From positions 1 through 20,955 of the forward strand of contig DATGEO010000107.1 of the NCBI GenBank assembly GCA_035310015.1: 20,955 bases of DNA, in the 5' to 3' direction. The notes under the pieces were generated by a model. It searched no databases, was not told the DNA's origin, and was given only the letters and a program-made list of their open reading frames with translations. Below are positions 13,793 to 20,363 of the stretch, piece by piece (within the stretch, counting starts at the first letter, position 1; each line of letters begins with the position of its first letter). Source of the DNA: DATGEO01 sp035310015 (GTDB lineage Bacteria; Chloroflexota; Dormibacteria; Dormibacterales; Dormibacteraceae). The translations under genes and the position numbers were made by a program.

Positions 13793-14541
13793 GGAGGCTC
13801 GACGGCCAGGTGGCCGTGGTGACCGGGGGCGGGCGCGGAATGGGCCGCGCCGTGTCGGTGCGCCTGGCGAATGAAGGCGCAAAGGTCGTGGTCGCCGAGC
13901 TGGTGCCGGGGCACGGGGAGGAGGTGGCGGCCGAGATCCGCGCGGCCGGCGGCGAGGCCGAGGCAATTCCGACCGACGTATCGAAGCTCGGCGACATCGC
14001 CCGCCTTTTCGAGCGCGTCGGGGCCCTGGACGTCCTCGTCAACAACGCGGGCATCGGCGTCGGCAAGCCGCTGCTCGACTACACGGAGGCCGACTGGGAC
14101 CGCCAGATGGCGGTCAACCTCAAGGCGGTGTTCTTCTGCTCCCAGGCCGCCGCCCGGCTGATGGTTGCCGGCCCGCCGGGCCGGCGCGGCAAGATCGTGA
14201 ACTTCGCGTCGACGTCGGCCTTCGTCTCGTCGTCGAAGCCGAGCGTGGCCTACGACGTGAGCAAAGGCGGGGTGCGGCAGATGACGATCTCGATGGCGGC
14301 GGAGCTCGCGCCACTGGGCATCAACGTCAACGCGGTCGCGCCGGGCACCATCGAAACCGAGATGAGCCGCGCGAGCCTGAGCACCGAGGAGGGGACGGCG
14401 TGGCAGCTCGCGCGCATCCCCATGGGTCGGGTCGGCAAGCCCGAGGACATCGCTGGCGTGGTCACGTTTCTCTGCTCCAGCGATGCCGACTACATCACCG
14501 GCCACGTCCTGGTCGCAGATGGCGGCTGGACTCTCTTCTAG
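13789..14541 (+). CDS. Short-chain dehydrogenase/reductase (SDR)
   Basis: 250 residues from GTG 13789 (GTGA overlap with the flavin-oxidase-like gene). The in-frame open stretch upstream of this start is a shadow of that gene. Classical SDR: TGGGRGMG at residues 12-19, acidic Glu37 after strand 2 (NAD preference), NNAG 85-88, Asn110, Ser141 in FASTS, Tyr155-x3-Lys159 in YDVSK, and the C-terminal YITGHVLVADGG. Closest in style to 3-oxoacyl-ACP reductase (FabG)-like catabolic dehydrogenases. It is the last of the coupled catabolic genes; the ABC ATPase begins ten bases after its stop. It likely oxidises an alcohol intermediate of the same pathway. Confidence 0.93.
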   Translation: MRRLDGQVAVVTGGGRGMGRAVSVRLANEGAKVVVAELVPGHGEEVAAEIRAAGGEAEAIPTDVSKLGDIARLFERVGALDVLVNNAGIGVGKPLLDYTEADWDRQMAVNLKAVFFCSQAAARLMVAGPPGRRGKIVNFASTSAFVSSSKPSVAYDVSKGGVRQMTISMAAELAPLGINVNAVAPGTIETEMSRASLSTEEGTAWQLARIPMGRVGKPEDIAGVVTFLCSSDADYITGHVLVADGGWTLF

Positions 14542-14550
14542 GATGCGCCC

Positions 14551-15306
14551 ATGAGCGGCGCGCCTCTGCTCGAGCTGAAGGACGTCCACAAGTCCTTCGG
14601 GCACGTGGAGGTGATCAAGGGCATCAGCGTCACCGTCAAGCGCGGGGAGCATGTCGTGATCTTCGGGCCCAGCGGCGGGGGCAAGAGCACGCTGCTGCGG
14701 ATGATGAACCTGCTCGAGGTGCCTGACAAAGGCGCCGTGCTGTTCGAGGAGCGCAGCTACTTCCCCGACGCCGGCGGCGTGCTCGGACGCGCGCGCCGCC
14801 TGCAGCAGCTGCGCAGCCAGATCGGCATGGTGTTTCAGCGTTTCAACCTGTACCCGCACCTCACGGCGCTGCAGAACGTGACCCTGGCCCTCACCGACGT
14901 CAAGCGGATGTCACCCAAGGCCGCGCGGGACAAGGCAGAGGCGGCGTTGAGCGACGTCGGGCTGAAGGAGCGCATGCGGCATTACCCAGCTCAGCTCTCA
15001 GGTGGGCAGCAGCAGCGCGTCGCCATCGCCCGCGCGCTGGCGATGGACCCGAAGTTGATGCTCTTCGACGAGCCGACCTCCGCGCTCGACCCCGAGCTGA
15101 TCGGCGAGGTGCTCGGCGTGATGGAGCGGCTGGCCAAGGCGGGGATGACCATGGTCGTGGTCACGCACGAGATGGGGTTTGCCCGCCACGTCGGCGATCA
15201 CCTGCTCTTCGTGTCGGGCGGCGTGATCGCCGAGAGCGGCGGCCGGGAGGTGCTGACGGACCCGCAGCAGGAGAGGACAAAGGCGTTCCTGGAGGCAGTG
15301 CTCTAG
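14551..15306 (+). CDS. Polar amino acid-type ABC transporter ATP-binding protein
   Basis: 251 residues from ATG 14551. All nucleotide-binding elements are intact: Walker A GPSGGGKST (39-47), Q-loop Gln96 in FQRFNLYPHLT, signature LSGGQQQR (149-156), Walker B LMLFDEP (169-175), D-loop SALD and switch His206 in THEMGFAR. FNLYPHLT, ALALTDV-like helix and THEMGFAR are hallmarks of the GlnQ/HisP/ArtP family that drives uptake of amino acids and related compounds. The insert SYFPDAGGVLGRARRLQQL (about residues 69-87) is longer than in GlnQ. It pairs with the permease at 15379 and the binding protein at 16144. Placed right after the catabolic operon, it probably imports that pathway's substrate. Confidence 0.94.
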   Translation: MSGAPLLELKDVHKSFGHVEVIKGISVTVKRGEHVVIFGPSGGGKSTLLRMMNLLEVPDKGAVLFEERSYFPDAGGVLGRARRLQQLRSQIGMVFQRFNLYPHLTALQNVTLALTDVKRMSPKAARDKAEAALSDVGLKERMRHYPAQLSGGQQQRVAIARALAMDPKLMLFDEPTSALDPELIGEVLGVMERLAKAGMTMVVVTHEMGFARHVGDHLLFVSGGVIAESGGREVLTDPQQERTKAFLEAVL

Positions 15307-15317
15307 GCCGGCGAGGA

Positions 15318-15331
15318 AACGAACGCTTGTT
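15318..15331. promoter_or_regulatory. Candidate operator, motif copy 3 (upstream of ABC permease)
   Basis: The minus strand reads AACAAGCGTTCGTT, 11 of 12 fixed positions of AACNAACGTTNGTT. The same gap holds a perfect 8-base inverted repeat, ACGCTTGT (15323-15330) and ACAAGCGT (15346-15353), 15 bases apart, so an inverted half-copy of the motif follows about two helical turns away. A perfect TTGACA (15343-15348) lies in the second arm but has no good -10 box 16-18 bases on. A separate promoter for permease and binding protein, controlled here, is plausible. Confidence 0.5.
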
Positions 15332-15378
15332 AGATTTCCTCCTTGACAAGCGTGTCGGTTTGACCCACCCTTCGGGCC

Positions 15379-16110
15379 ATGAGCTGGAACCCAACAGGCT
15401 ACGAATTCGCGTGGGATGTGGTTTCCCAGTACAGGGTCTGGCTGTGGGAAGGGACACTGCTGTCGTTGAAGCTTGCGGCGGTGTCCATGGCCTTCGCCAT
15501 GGCCCTCGCCCTGGTGCTCGCACTGCTGCGCATGTCGCCCTTCTGGCCCATCAAGGCCGCGGCCATGGTCTACATCGCGGTGCTGCGCGCGATACCGCTG
15601 CTGGTGTTCATCCTATGGACCTATTACGGCGTGGCCCTGGTCATCGGGCTCAACGTCGACCCGTTCACCGCCGGCGTCATCTGCCTGGCGCTTCAGTACT
15701 CCGCGTGGCTGGCGGAGATCTACCGCGCGGGCCTGCAGGCGATCGACAAGGGCCAGCGCGAGGCTGCTCTCTCGACCGGACTGAGCCAGTCGCGCACTTT
15801 CATGAAGGTGGTCTGGCCGCAGGCCTGGCGCATCATCATCCCGCCGCTCGCGAGCAACTTCATCGGCATCATCAAGGACTCGTCGCTGGTCGGCATCATC
15901 GGTCTCAACGAGCTAATGCGCCAGAGCCAGATCGCCGTGTCGCTCAGCTTCCGGCCGTTTGAGCTCTACACCGCCGCGATGATCATCTACATCGCGCTGG
16001 CGCTGATCATCACTCCTCTTTCGAGCCTCGTCGAGCGGCGCGCAACGCGAAGTCTGAGGCTCCATTCCCCGCGCCAGTGGGGGTTCCGTTTCGTCCAGAG
16101 AGCGGCGTAG
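15379..16110 (+). CDS. Polar amino acid-type ABC transporter permease
   Basis: 243 residues from ATG 15379. Family HisM/GlnP-like: hydrophobic segments at about residues 25-50, 58-90, 93-112, 146-170 and 192-215. The cytoplasmic EAA loop EIYRAGLQAIDKGQREAALSTGLSQ (about 113-137) contacts the ATPase. VLRAIPLLVFILWTYYG and SNFIGIIKDSSLVGIIGLNEL are both typical of this permease family. Only one permease gene is present, so the pore is likely a homodimer. It follows the ATPase gene by 72 bases, a wide gap for this otherwise overlapping region; that gap carries motif copy 3. Confidence 0.93.
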   Translation: MSWNPTGYEFAWDVVSQYRVWLWEGTLLSLKLAAVSMAFAMALALVLALLRMSPFWPIKAAAMVYIAVLRAIPLLVFILWTYYGVALVIGLNVDPFTAGVICLALQYSAWLAEIYRAGLQAIDKGQREAALSTGLSQSRTFMKVVWPQAWRIIIPPLASNFIGIIKDSSLVGIIGLNELMRQSQIAVSLSFRPFELYTAAMIIYIALALIITPLSSLVERRATRSLRLHSPRQWGFRFVQRAA

Positions 16111-16143
16111 TCCGCACCGCAATTTTTAGGGGAGGTCGAGATC

Positions 16144-17028
16144 ATGCCCGACGAAATCGAAGAAGCCGGTGATAGTGAAGGAGTCGCCAAGCCGCTGAGC
16201 TCACCACTGAGCCGGCGCACGCTGCTAGGCGGCGCCGCGCTCGCCGTGGGCGCGGCCGCGCTGGCCGCCTGCACCAGCAGCACTCAGTCGCAGGCCGCCA
16301 CCGGCGGTGAGTCGCTGCTGAAGACGATTCAGTCACGCGGCCAACTCAACGTCACCACGTCGCTGCTGTATCCGCCCGAGTTCTACAAGGACAAGAACGG
16401 CCAGCCCGCGGGCTACGACATCGAGCTGCTGAAGATGCTCGCCGCGGATCTGAAGGTCAAGCTGAACATCATCGACGTGCCCGACAACGCGGCCAACATC
16501 GCCAACGTGCAGTCGGGCAAGGCGGACATGGTCAGCGCGGGGCTCGTGAACACGCCGGCCCGCTCGCTGGTCCTCAACTTCACCCGCGGCTACGTCCCTT
16601 ACACGCAGGTCGTGGTGGTCCCGACCAGCGGCGGCGCCAACTCGGTCGCGGATCTCAACCAGCCGGGCAAGAAGATCACGGCGCTGACCGCGTCGACCGC
16701 GTTCTTCCGCGCGCAGCTGCTGTTTCCGAAGGCGCAGGTCATTCCGCTCGCCCAGGACGAGGCGCTCCTTTCGGTCGCGACCGGCAAGGCCGACGCCTGC
16801 CTGATCGAGATCTACCTCGCCACGCCGTTCATCGCACAGCATCCCAACACCAAGCTGATGAACAACGGGCAGGCCGTCGCCACCGAGTTTGGCTGCTGGG
16901 GCATAGTTTCGGGCGACTTCGTGCTCTGGGAGTACCTCGACAACTGGCTTCGGTACAACACCGACAACTCGCAGATCCCCGGGATGTACAAGAACATCAT
17001 CGGGCTGGACTGGGTGCAGCCCAGCTAG
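16144..17028 (+). CDS. ABC transporter substrate-binding lipoprotein (family 3, Tat-exported)
   Basis: 294 residues from ATG 16144, preceded by a strong ribosome binding site GGGGAGG (16129-16135). The N terminus has a twin-arginine motif SRRTLLGG (Arg24-Arg25), a hydrophobic stretch and a lipobox LAAC with Cys43, so it is predicted to be exported folded by Tat and anchored by lipid. The mature part is family-3 solute-binding protein: LKTIQSRGQLNVTTSLLYPPEFYKDKNGQPAGYDIELLKMLAADL, then SAGLVNTPARSLVLNFTRGYVPY, in which the arginine usually holds a ligand carboxylate, then ALTASTAFFRAQLLF and ATGKADACLIE. The ligand is probably an amino acid or similar small carboxylate. It is the last gene of the importer; a strong hairpin follows the stop. 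Confidence 0.94.
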   Translation: MPDEIEEAGDSEGVAKPLSSPLSRRTLLGGAALAVGAAALAACTSSTQSQAATGGESLLKTIQSRGQLNVTTSLLYPPEFYKDKNGQPAGYDIELLKMLAADLKVKLNIIDVPDNAANIANVQSGKADMVSAGLVNTPARSLVLNFTRGYVPYTQVVVVPTSGGANSVADLNQPGKKITALTASTAFFRAQLLFPKAQVIPLAQDEALLSVATGKADACLIEIYLATPFIAQHPNTKLMNNGQAVATEFGCWGIVSGDFVLWEYLDNWLRYNTDNSQIPGMYKNIIGLDWVQPS

Positions 17029-17038
17029 AAAGACCTCC

Positions 17039-17071
17039 TACCACCGCGGGGCGCAAAGCTCCGCGGTGGTA
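17039..17071 (+). terminator. Strong hairpin after the ABC importer, probable terminator
   Basis: TACCACCGCGG (17039-17049) pairs perfectly with CCGCGGTGGTA (17061-17071), eleven bases, and inner bases can add a G-T wobble and two G-C pairs around a GCAAA loop. No T-run follows, so it is either a rho-independent terminator of the low-U kind or a 3' stabilising structure. It separates the importer from the cell-division locus. Confidence 0.55.
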
Positions 17072-17121
17072 ATTCAGGCCCGAGCCTGCTCTAATCTGGA
17101 CCCTGAAGGGTGGGGACCCGA

Positions 17122-19005
17122 ATGCCGGCCTCTGCAGGCACGCGCGCCAATGCCACGACGGCGGTCCGGCGTCGCCAGGCGACGCCTGACAAGCCCGCCG
17201 CGCCCGCCCGCCCTCCGCTCCTCAAGCTGATCGCCGTCAAGAAGGCCTTCGGCAAGCGCACGGTCATCGAGAGCGTCGACCTCTCGGTCGCGCCGGGCGA
17301 CCTGGTCGAGATCACCGGCCCGAGCGGAGCGGGGAAGACCACCATCCTCCGGCTGCTGCACGGCCAGACGCGGCCGAGCGGCGGCGAGGTGTGGGTCGAG
17401 GGCCGCGGGCTGCACAAATGGTGGGGGCGCGACCTCGAGCGGGTGCGGCGCGACGTGGCGTTCATCTTCCAGGAGCAGCGTCTTTTCGCCCGGCTGACGG
17501 CGCTCGAGAACGTGATCCTCGGGCTGACGGTCAACGACCCGCACGTGCCGCACAAGCTCATCCGCCGCCGCGCGGAGGCGGCGCTCGAAGGGCTGGGCAT
17601 CGCCCACCGCCAGAACGCCTATCCGCGCGAGCTCTCGGCCGGCGAGCGGCAGCGCGTCGCCGTCGCCCGAGCTCTGGCGAGCCGGCCGCGCGTGCTGCTG
17701 GCCGACGAGCCGTTCACGGCGATCGACCGCGACAACGCGCAGGTCGTGGCCCGGATGCTGGAGGAGGCGGCCGCCAACGGCACCGCCGTCGTCATCGCGA
17801 CCCACCACGCGAGCGGGCGCGCGACGCGGGTGCTCGAGCTTCCCGCGGGAAAGGTGACCGAGTCCAAGAGCAAGCCGCCCCCCGCCGGCGGAGTGCGCGC
17901 GGCGCGTCTGGGGTGGAGGCGCCTGGTCGGCGCCGCCGGGCCGGAGCTCGTCGTGGCGCATGCGCCCTTGAACGGACATTCCAACGGCCACTCGAACGGC
18001 AGCTCCAACGGCCATTCGTCCAACGGGCACGCCAACGGCCGGGCGAACAGCCATATAAGAAGACGCGCGAAGAGCGCACCCGAGGCCCTGCCGGCGTGGC
18101 GGCGCGCGGCCGCGCTCGCGGCCAACAGCTGGCGGCTGGTGCTGCTCGGCGGGCTGCAGAGCTGGCGCCGCGACCTCAAGTTCAACGCGCCCGCGCTGCA
18201 GACGATGGCCCTGCTGCTGGTGATGTGCGGCCTGCTTTCTCTCGTCGGTCTCGCGGTCGGGCAGGCCGCGGCCCAGGCCGAGGCCGAGGCTTCCGTCGTG
18301 CGCGTCTACCTGGCGCCGGACGCGACGCCCGACCAGGTCGCGGCGCTGAAGGCGAGGTTCCTCGCCGACCCGCGCGTGAAGTCGGTGCGCGAGGTTACGA
18401 GCGCCGAGGCGCTGCAGGAGGCCAGCGGCCGTCCGGGCCTGGGATCGCTCGCCGGCCTCACGGATACGAACCCGTTTCCCGCCAGCCTCGATGTGACAGC
18501 GAAGCTGGTCACCGAGGTGGGCGCGATCGCCAGGATCGCTCAGGGCGACCCGGCGGTCGATCGCTCCTATCCCACGTCGTACGACCCCGACGTCTACACC
18601 CGGCTGAAAAAGATCGCCATCGGCGTCGGCGTGGTCGGCGGCGCGCTGCTGCTGCTTTTCGCGTTCGTCGCGTACGCCGTCGCCGCGAACTCCATGCGGG
18701 CCACCGCCGCGGCTCGCCGCGAGGAGGTGGCGACTCTCCGGATGCTCGGCGCGCGGCGATGGATGGTGCGTGACCCGTTCGCGATCGAGGGCCTGACGAC
18801 GGGCGCGATCGCCGGGGCGATCGCGGGCGCCGTGGTCGCGGGCGCGTGGTACCTGGCGGTGCTGTTCGCCAACGCGACCTATGTCGTGCTGCTCCCAGGC
18901 GTGCACCTGAGCGACCTTCGCAACGTCGTGGCGGCCGTGATCGTTGCCGGGATGACGCTCGGCGTGCTCACGTCGCTCCTCAGCTTCCGGCGCGTGCGGG
19001 CGTGA
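17122..19005 (+). CDS. FtsE-FtsX fusion protein (cell-division ABC ATPase joined to its membrane partner)
   Basis: 627 residues in one uninterrupted frame from ATG 17122 (GTG 17110 possible). The FtsE part follows a Pro/Ala/Arg-rich tail: Walker A GPSGAGKTT (66-74), Q-loop FQEQRLF near 117, signature LSAGERQR (171-178), Walker B VLLADEP (191-197) and switch region THH (226-228). A linker of about 130 residues has a tandem NGHS-like tract at about 283-311. The FtsX part follows: helix at about 361-381, an extracytoplasmic domain at about 382-496 (RVYLAPDATPDQVAALKARF and NPFPASLDV, the FtsX hallmark), then three helices at about 499-523, 558-584 and 601-623. FtsEX normally consists of two proteins that switch on septal peptidoglycan hydrolases. 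The overlapping downstream M23 hydrolase supports this role. The linker has no stop and no good internal start, so fusion is the simplest reading. Confidence 0.9.
   Translation: MPASAGTRANATTAVRRRQATPDKPAAPARPPLLKLIAVKKAFGKRTVIESVDLSVAPGDLVEITGPSGAGKTTILRLLHGQTRPSGGEVWVEGRGLHKWWGRDLERVRRDVAFIFQEQRLFARLTALENVILGLTVNDPHVPHKLIRRRAEAALEGLGIAHRQNAYPRELSAGERQRVAVARALASRPRVLLADEPFTAIDRDNAQVVARMLEEAAANGTAVVIATHHASGRATRVLELPAGKVTESKSKPPPAGGVRAARLGWRRLVGAAGPELVVAHAPLNGHSNGHSNGSSNGHSSNGHANGRANSHIRRRAKSAPEALPAWRRAAALAANSWRLVLLGGLQSWRRDLKFNAPALQTMALLLVMCGLLSLVGLAVGQAAAQAEAEASVVRVYLAPDATPDQVAALKARFLADPRVKSVREVTSAEALQEASGRPGLGSLAGLTDTNPFPASLDVTAKLVTEVGAIARIAQGDPAVDRSYPTSYDPDVYTRLKKIAIGVGVVGGALLLLFAFVAYAVAANSMRATAAARREEVATLRMLGARRWMVRDPFAIEGLTTGAIAGAIAGAVVAGAWYLAVLFANATYVVLLPGVHLSDLRNVVAAVIVAGMTLGVLTSLLSFRRVRA
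17970..18053 (+). repeat. Degenerate tandem repeat encoding the Asn-Gly-His-Ser linker
   Basis: Within the fusion gene, units of about 9-12 bases of the form AACGGNCAYTCN repeat roughly seven times with drift, encoding NGHSNGHSNGSSNGHSSNGHANG. The units vary at third positions while the protein pattern is kept, and the frame is intact on both sides. The product is a flexible, His-containing linker between the ATPase and membrane parts. The repeat may vary in length between strains. Confidence 0.75.
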
Positions 19006-20288
19006 TGCGCCGCGTCCGCGGGCTGGTCGTCGCCGCGGCACTGGCCGCGCTCGCGGCCGCCCCGGCACCGGGGGCCATGGCCGACAACCCGTCGCCGTGC
19101 GCGAGCCCGTCGCCAGGTGTGGCGTCGAGCACGCGCACGTGCACGCCCGCGCCGTCGCCTCTCGACCAGCTGAAGCAGCGGCTCGGCGGCGACCTCGCCG
19201 CCGCACTGACGACGCAGCAGTCGCTGAGCCAGTCGGTGACCGAGGCCTCGGCGACCGAGCAGATGCTCAGCGCCGAGCTGACGATCGAGGAGTCGCGAGT
19301 GGTGGATCTCCAGAACCAGATCGCGCAGCTCGACCAGCAGATCGCCGGCCTGCAGGCGCGGATCGCGACCGAGAAGGAGCAGATCGCCACCCTGGCCCGA
19401 GCGCTGTACCGCAAGCCGGGGTCGTTCCTGGACATCCTCGCCAGCTCCGGCAACCTGAGCCAGGCGCTCTCGGAGACGACCGACATGCTGATCGCGGGCG
19501 CCCGGGCACACGCCCTGCAGGACAAGCTGCAGTCGGACCTCACGCAGGTCCAGGCCGATCGCGACGCCCGCCGGTCCGACCTCGACCAGGAGACCGCCGC
19601 CCTGCAGCAGGTCCAGGCGGGCGTCGACCAGATCGCGTCCGTCCAGGCGCAGCTCGACGGCCTCACCGCGCGGCTCACGGCCGTGATCAACCGGATCCGC
19701 ACCGCGGCCGCCCAGCTCCCCAACGTTTCGCCTGACGTCTCCGCCGCGCTCGCGAGCCTGCTCGAGGGCCAGGAGCAGACGCTGGCGCAGGAGTCGGAGG
19801 CGGCGGCGTGGGCGGCGGGCGGCGCCGGGGGAGGCCTGGCGGCGGTCATGACCGAGCTGCCGGGCGTCACCAGCCCCGCCGGCATCACGTTCTCGTGGCC
19901 GCTCGCGGGCGCGATCACCCAGGGTTTCGGTCCGACGACCTTCGCGCTCGCGCCGCCTCTGGGTCCCTACCCGCACTTCCACACCGGGATCGACATCGCG
20001 GCGCCGCTCGGCAGCCCGGTCTACGCCGCGGCCGACGGGATGGTCGTCGCCGTCGCTCACACCGACGTCGGCTACGGGAACTACGTGATCGTCGCCCACG
20101 GCGCGGGCGTGATGACCCTCTACGGCCACCTGCTCGCCACCAACGTCGCCGTCGGCCAGCACGTGGGCCGCGGCCAGCTCGTCGGGCTCGAAGGGATGAG
20201 CGGCTTCGCGACCGGCCCTCACCTGCACTTCGAGATCAGGGTGGGCGGCCTCGTGACCGACCCGATCAGGTTCCTGCCTCCGCTCTGA
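19005..20288 (+). CDS. Secreted coiled-coil M23 (LytM) peptidoglycan endopeptidase, likely FtsEX partner
   Basis: 427 residues from ATG 19005, whose A is the last base of the fusion-gene stop; GTG 19002 is one codon earlier. A Sec signal peptide ends at about AMA-D (26/27), then a Ser/Pro/Ala linker. A long coiled coil follows (about 55-230) containing ALYRKPGSFLDILASSGNLSQALSE, the PcsB/CwlO/EnvC-type segment through which such hydrolases meet FtsX. The C-terminal M23 domain (about 292-427) has all zinc ligands and catalytic residues: H326-x3-D330 (HTGID), H375 (YGHL) and H406-x-H408 (GPHLHFE). Unlike EnvC, which has a degenerate LytM domain and only activates amidases, this protein should cleave peptide crosslinks itself. 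It would be held inactive until the FtsEX ATPase cycle releases it. Confidence 0.93.
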   Translation: MRRVRGLVVAAALAALAAAPAPGAMADNPSPCASPSPGVASSTRTCTPAPSPLDQLKQRLGGDLAAALTTQQSLSQSVTEASATEQMLSAELTIEESRVVDLQNQIAQLDQQIAGLQARIATEKEQIATLARALYRKPGSFLDILASSGNLSQALSETTDMLIAGARAHALQDKLQSDLTQVQADRDARRSDLDQETAALQQVQAGVDQIASVQAQLDGLTARLTAVINRIRTAAAQLPNVSPDVSAALASLLEGQEQTLAQESEAAAWAAGGAGGGLAAVMTELPGVTSPAGITFSWPLAGAITQGFGPTTFALAPPLGPYPHFHTGIDIAAPLGSPVYAAADGMVVAVAHTDVGYGNYVIVAHGAGVMTLYGHLLATNVAVGQHVGRGQLVGLEGMSGFATGPHLHFEIRVGGLVTDPIRFLPPL

Positions 20289-20297
20289 TCTCGCGCC

Positions 20298-20316
20298 GCC
20301 CCGAATTTCTTGGGGC
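20298..20316 (+). terminator. Small hairpin after the M23 gene, possible terminator
   Basis: GCCCC (20298-20302) pairs with GGGGC (20312-20316) around a nine-base A/T-rich loop; an A-T and a G-T pair can extend it inward. It lies ten bases after the M23 stop. There is no T-run, so termination is uncertain. Confidence 0.35.
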
Positions 20317-20330
20317 AAACTACAGGCTCC

Positions 20331-20356
20331 GACCCTACTGAGTACAGGTGTAGGTC
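20331..20356 (+). promoter_or_regulatory. Leader hairpin just upstream of the sigma-factor start
   Basis: GACC(C)TAC (20331-20338, one bulged base) can pair with GTAGGTC (20350-20356), ending seven bases before ATG 20364 and covering the AGGT that would serve as ribosome binding site. It could limit translation or be an operator half-site pair. Short stem, so tentative. Confidence 0.25.
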
Positions 20357-20363
20357 GAGAGTG

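Noticed and set aside
15343..15371. Sigma-70 promoter from TTGACA before the ABC permease
   Set aside because: The -35 hexamer is perfect, but the bases at 16-18 spacing (around CACCCT) do not form an acceptable -10 box.
17068..17096. Promoter for the FtsEX fusion with -10 TAATCT at 17091-17096
   Set aside because: The -10 is plausible, but no -35 is present and the region at correct spacing is the end of the strong hairpin; support is too weak to list.
17970..18053. Repeated units that could suggest a CRISPR array or minisatellite
   Set aside because: Units are 9-12 bases, degenerate, without spacers, in frame inside a coding gene and conserved mainly at protein level.
17950..18060. Frameshift artefact creating an apparent FtsE-FtsX fusion
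   Set aside because: The linker is open over more than 100 codons, is compositionally consistent in one frame, and has no ribosome binding site or ATG for a separate ftsX; an artefact cannot be excluded without reads but is not favoured.
17074..19206. A 710-codon open frame on the minus strand across the FtsEX fusion
   Set aside because: High-GC third-position bias leaves the antisense frame open. Its translation is Arg/Ala/His-rich without domain motifs, while the plus strand encodes a complete FtsE-FtsX.
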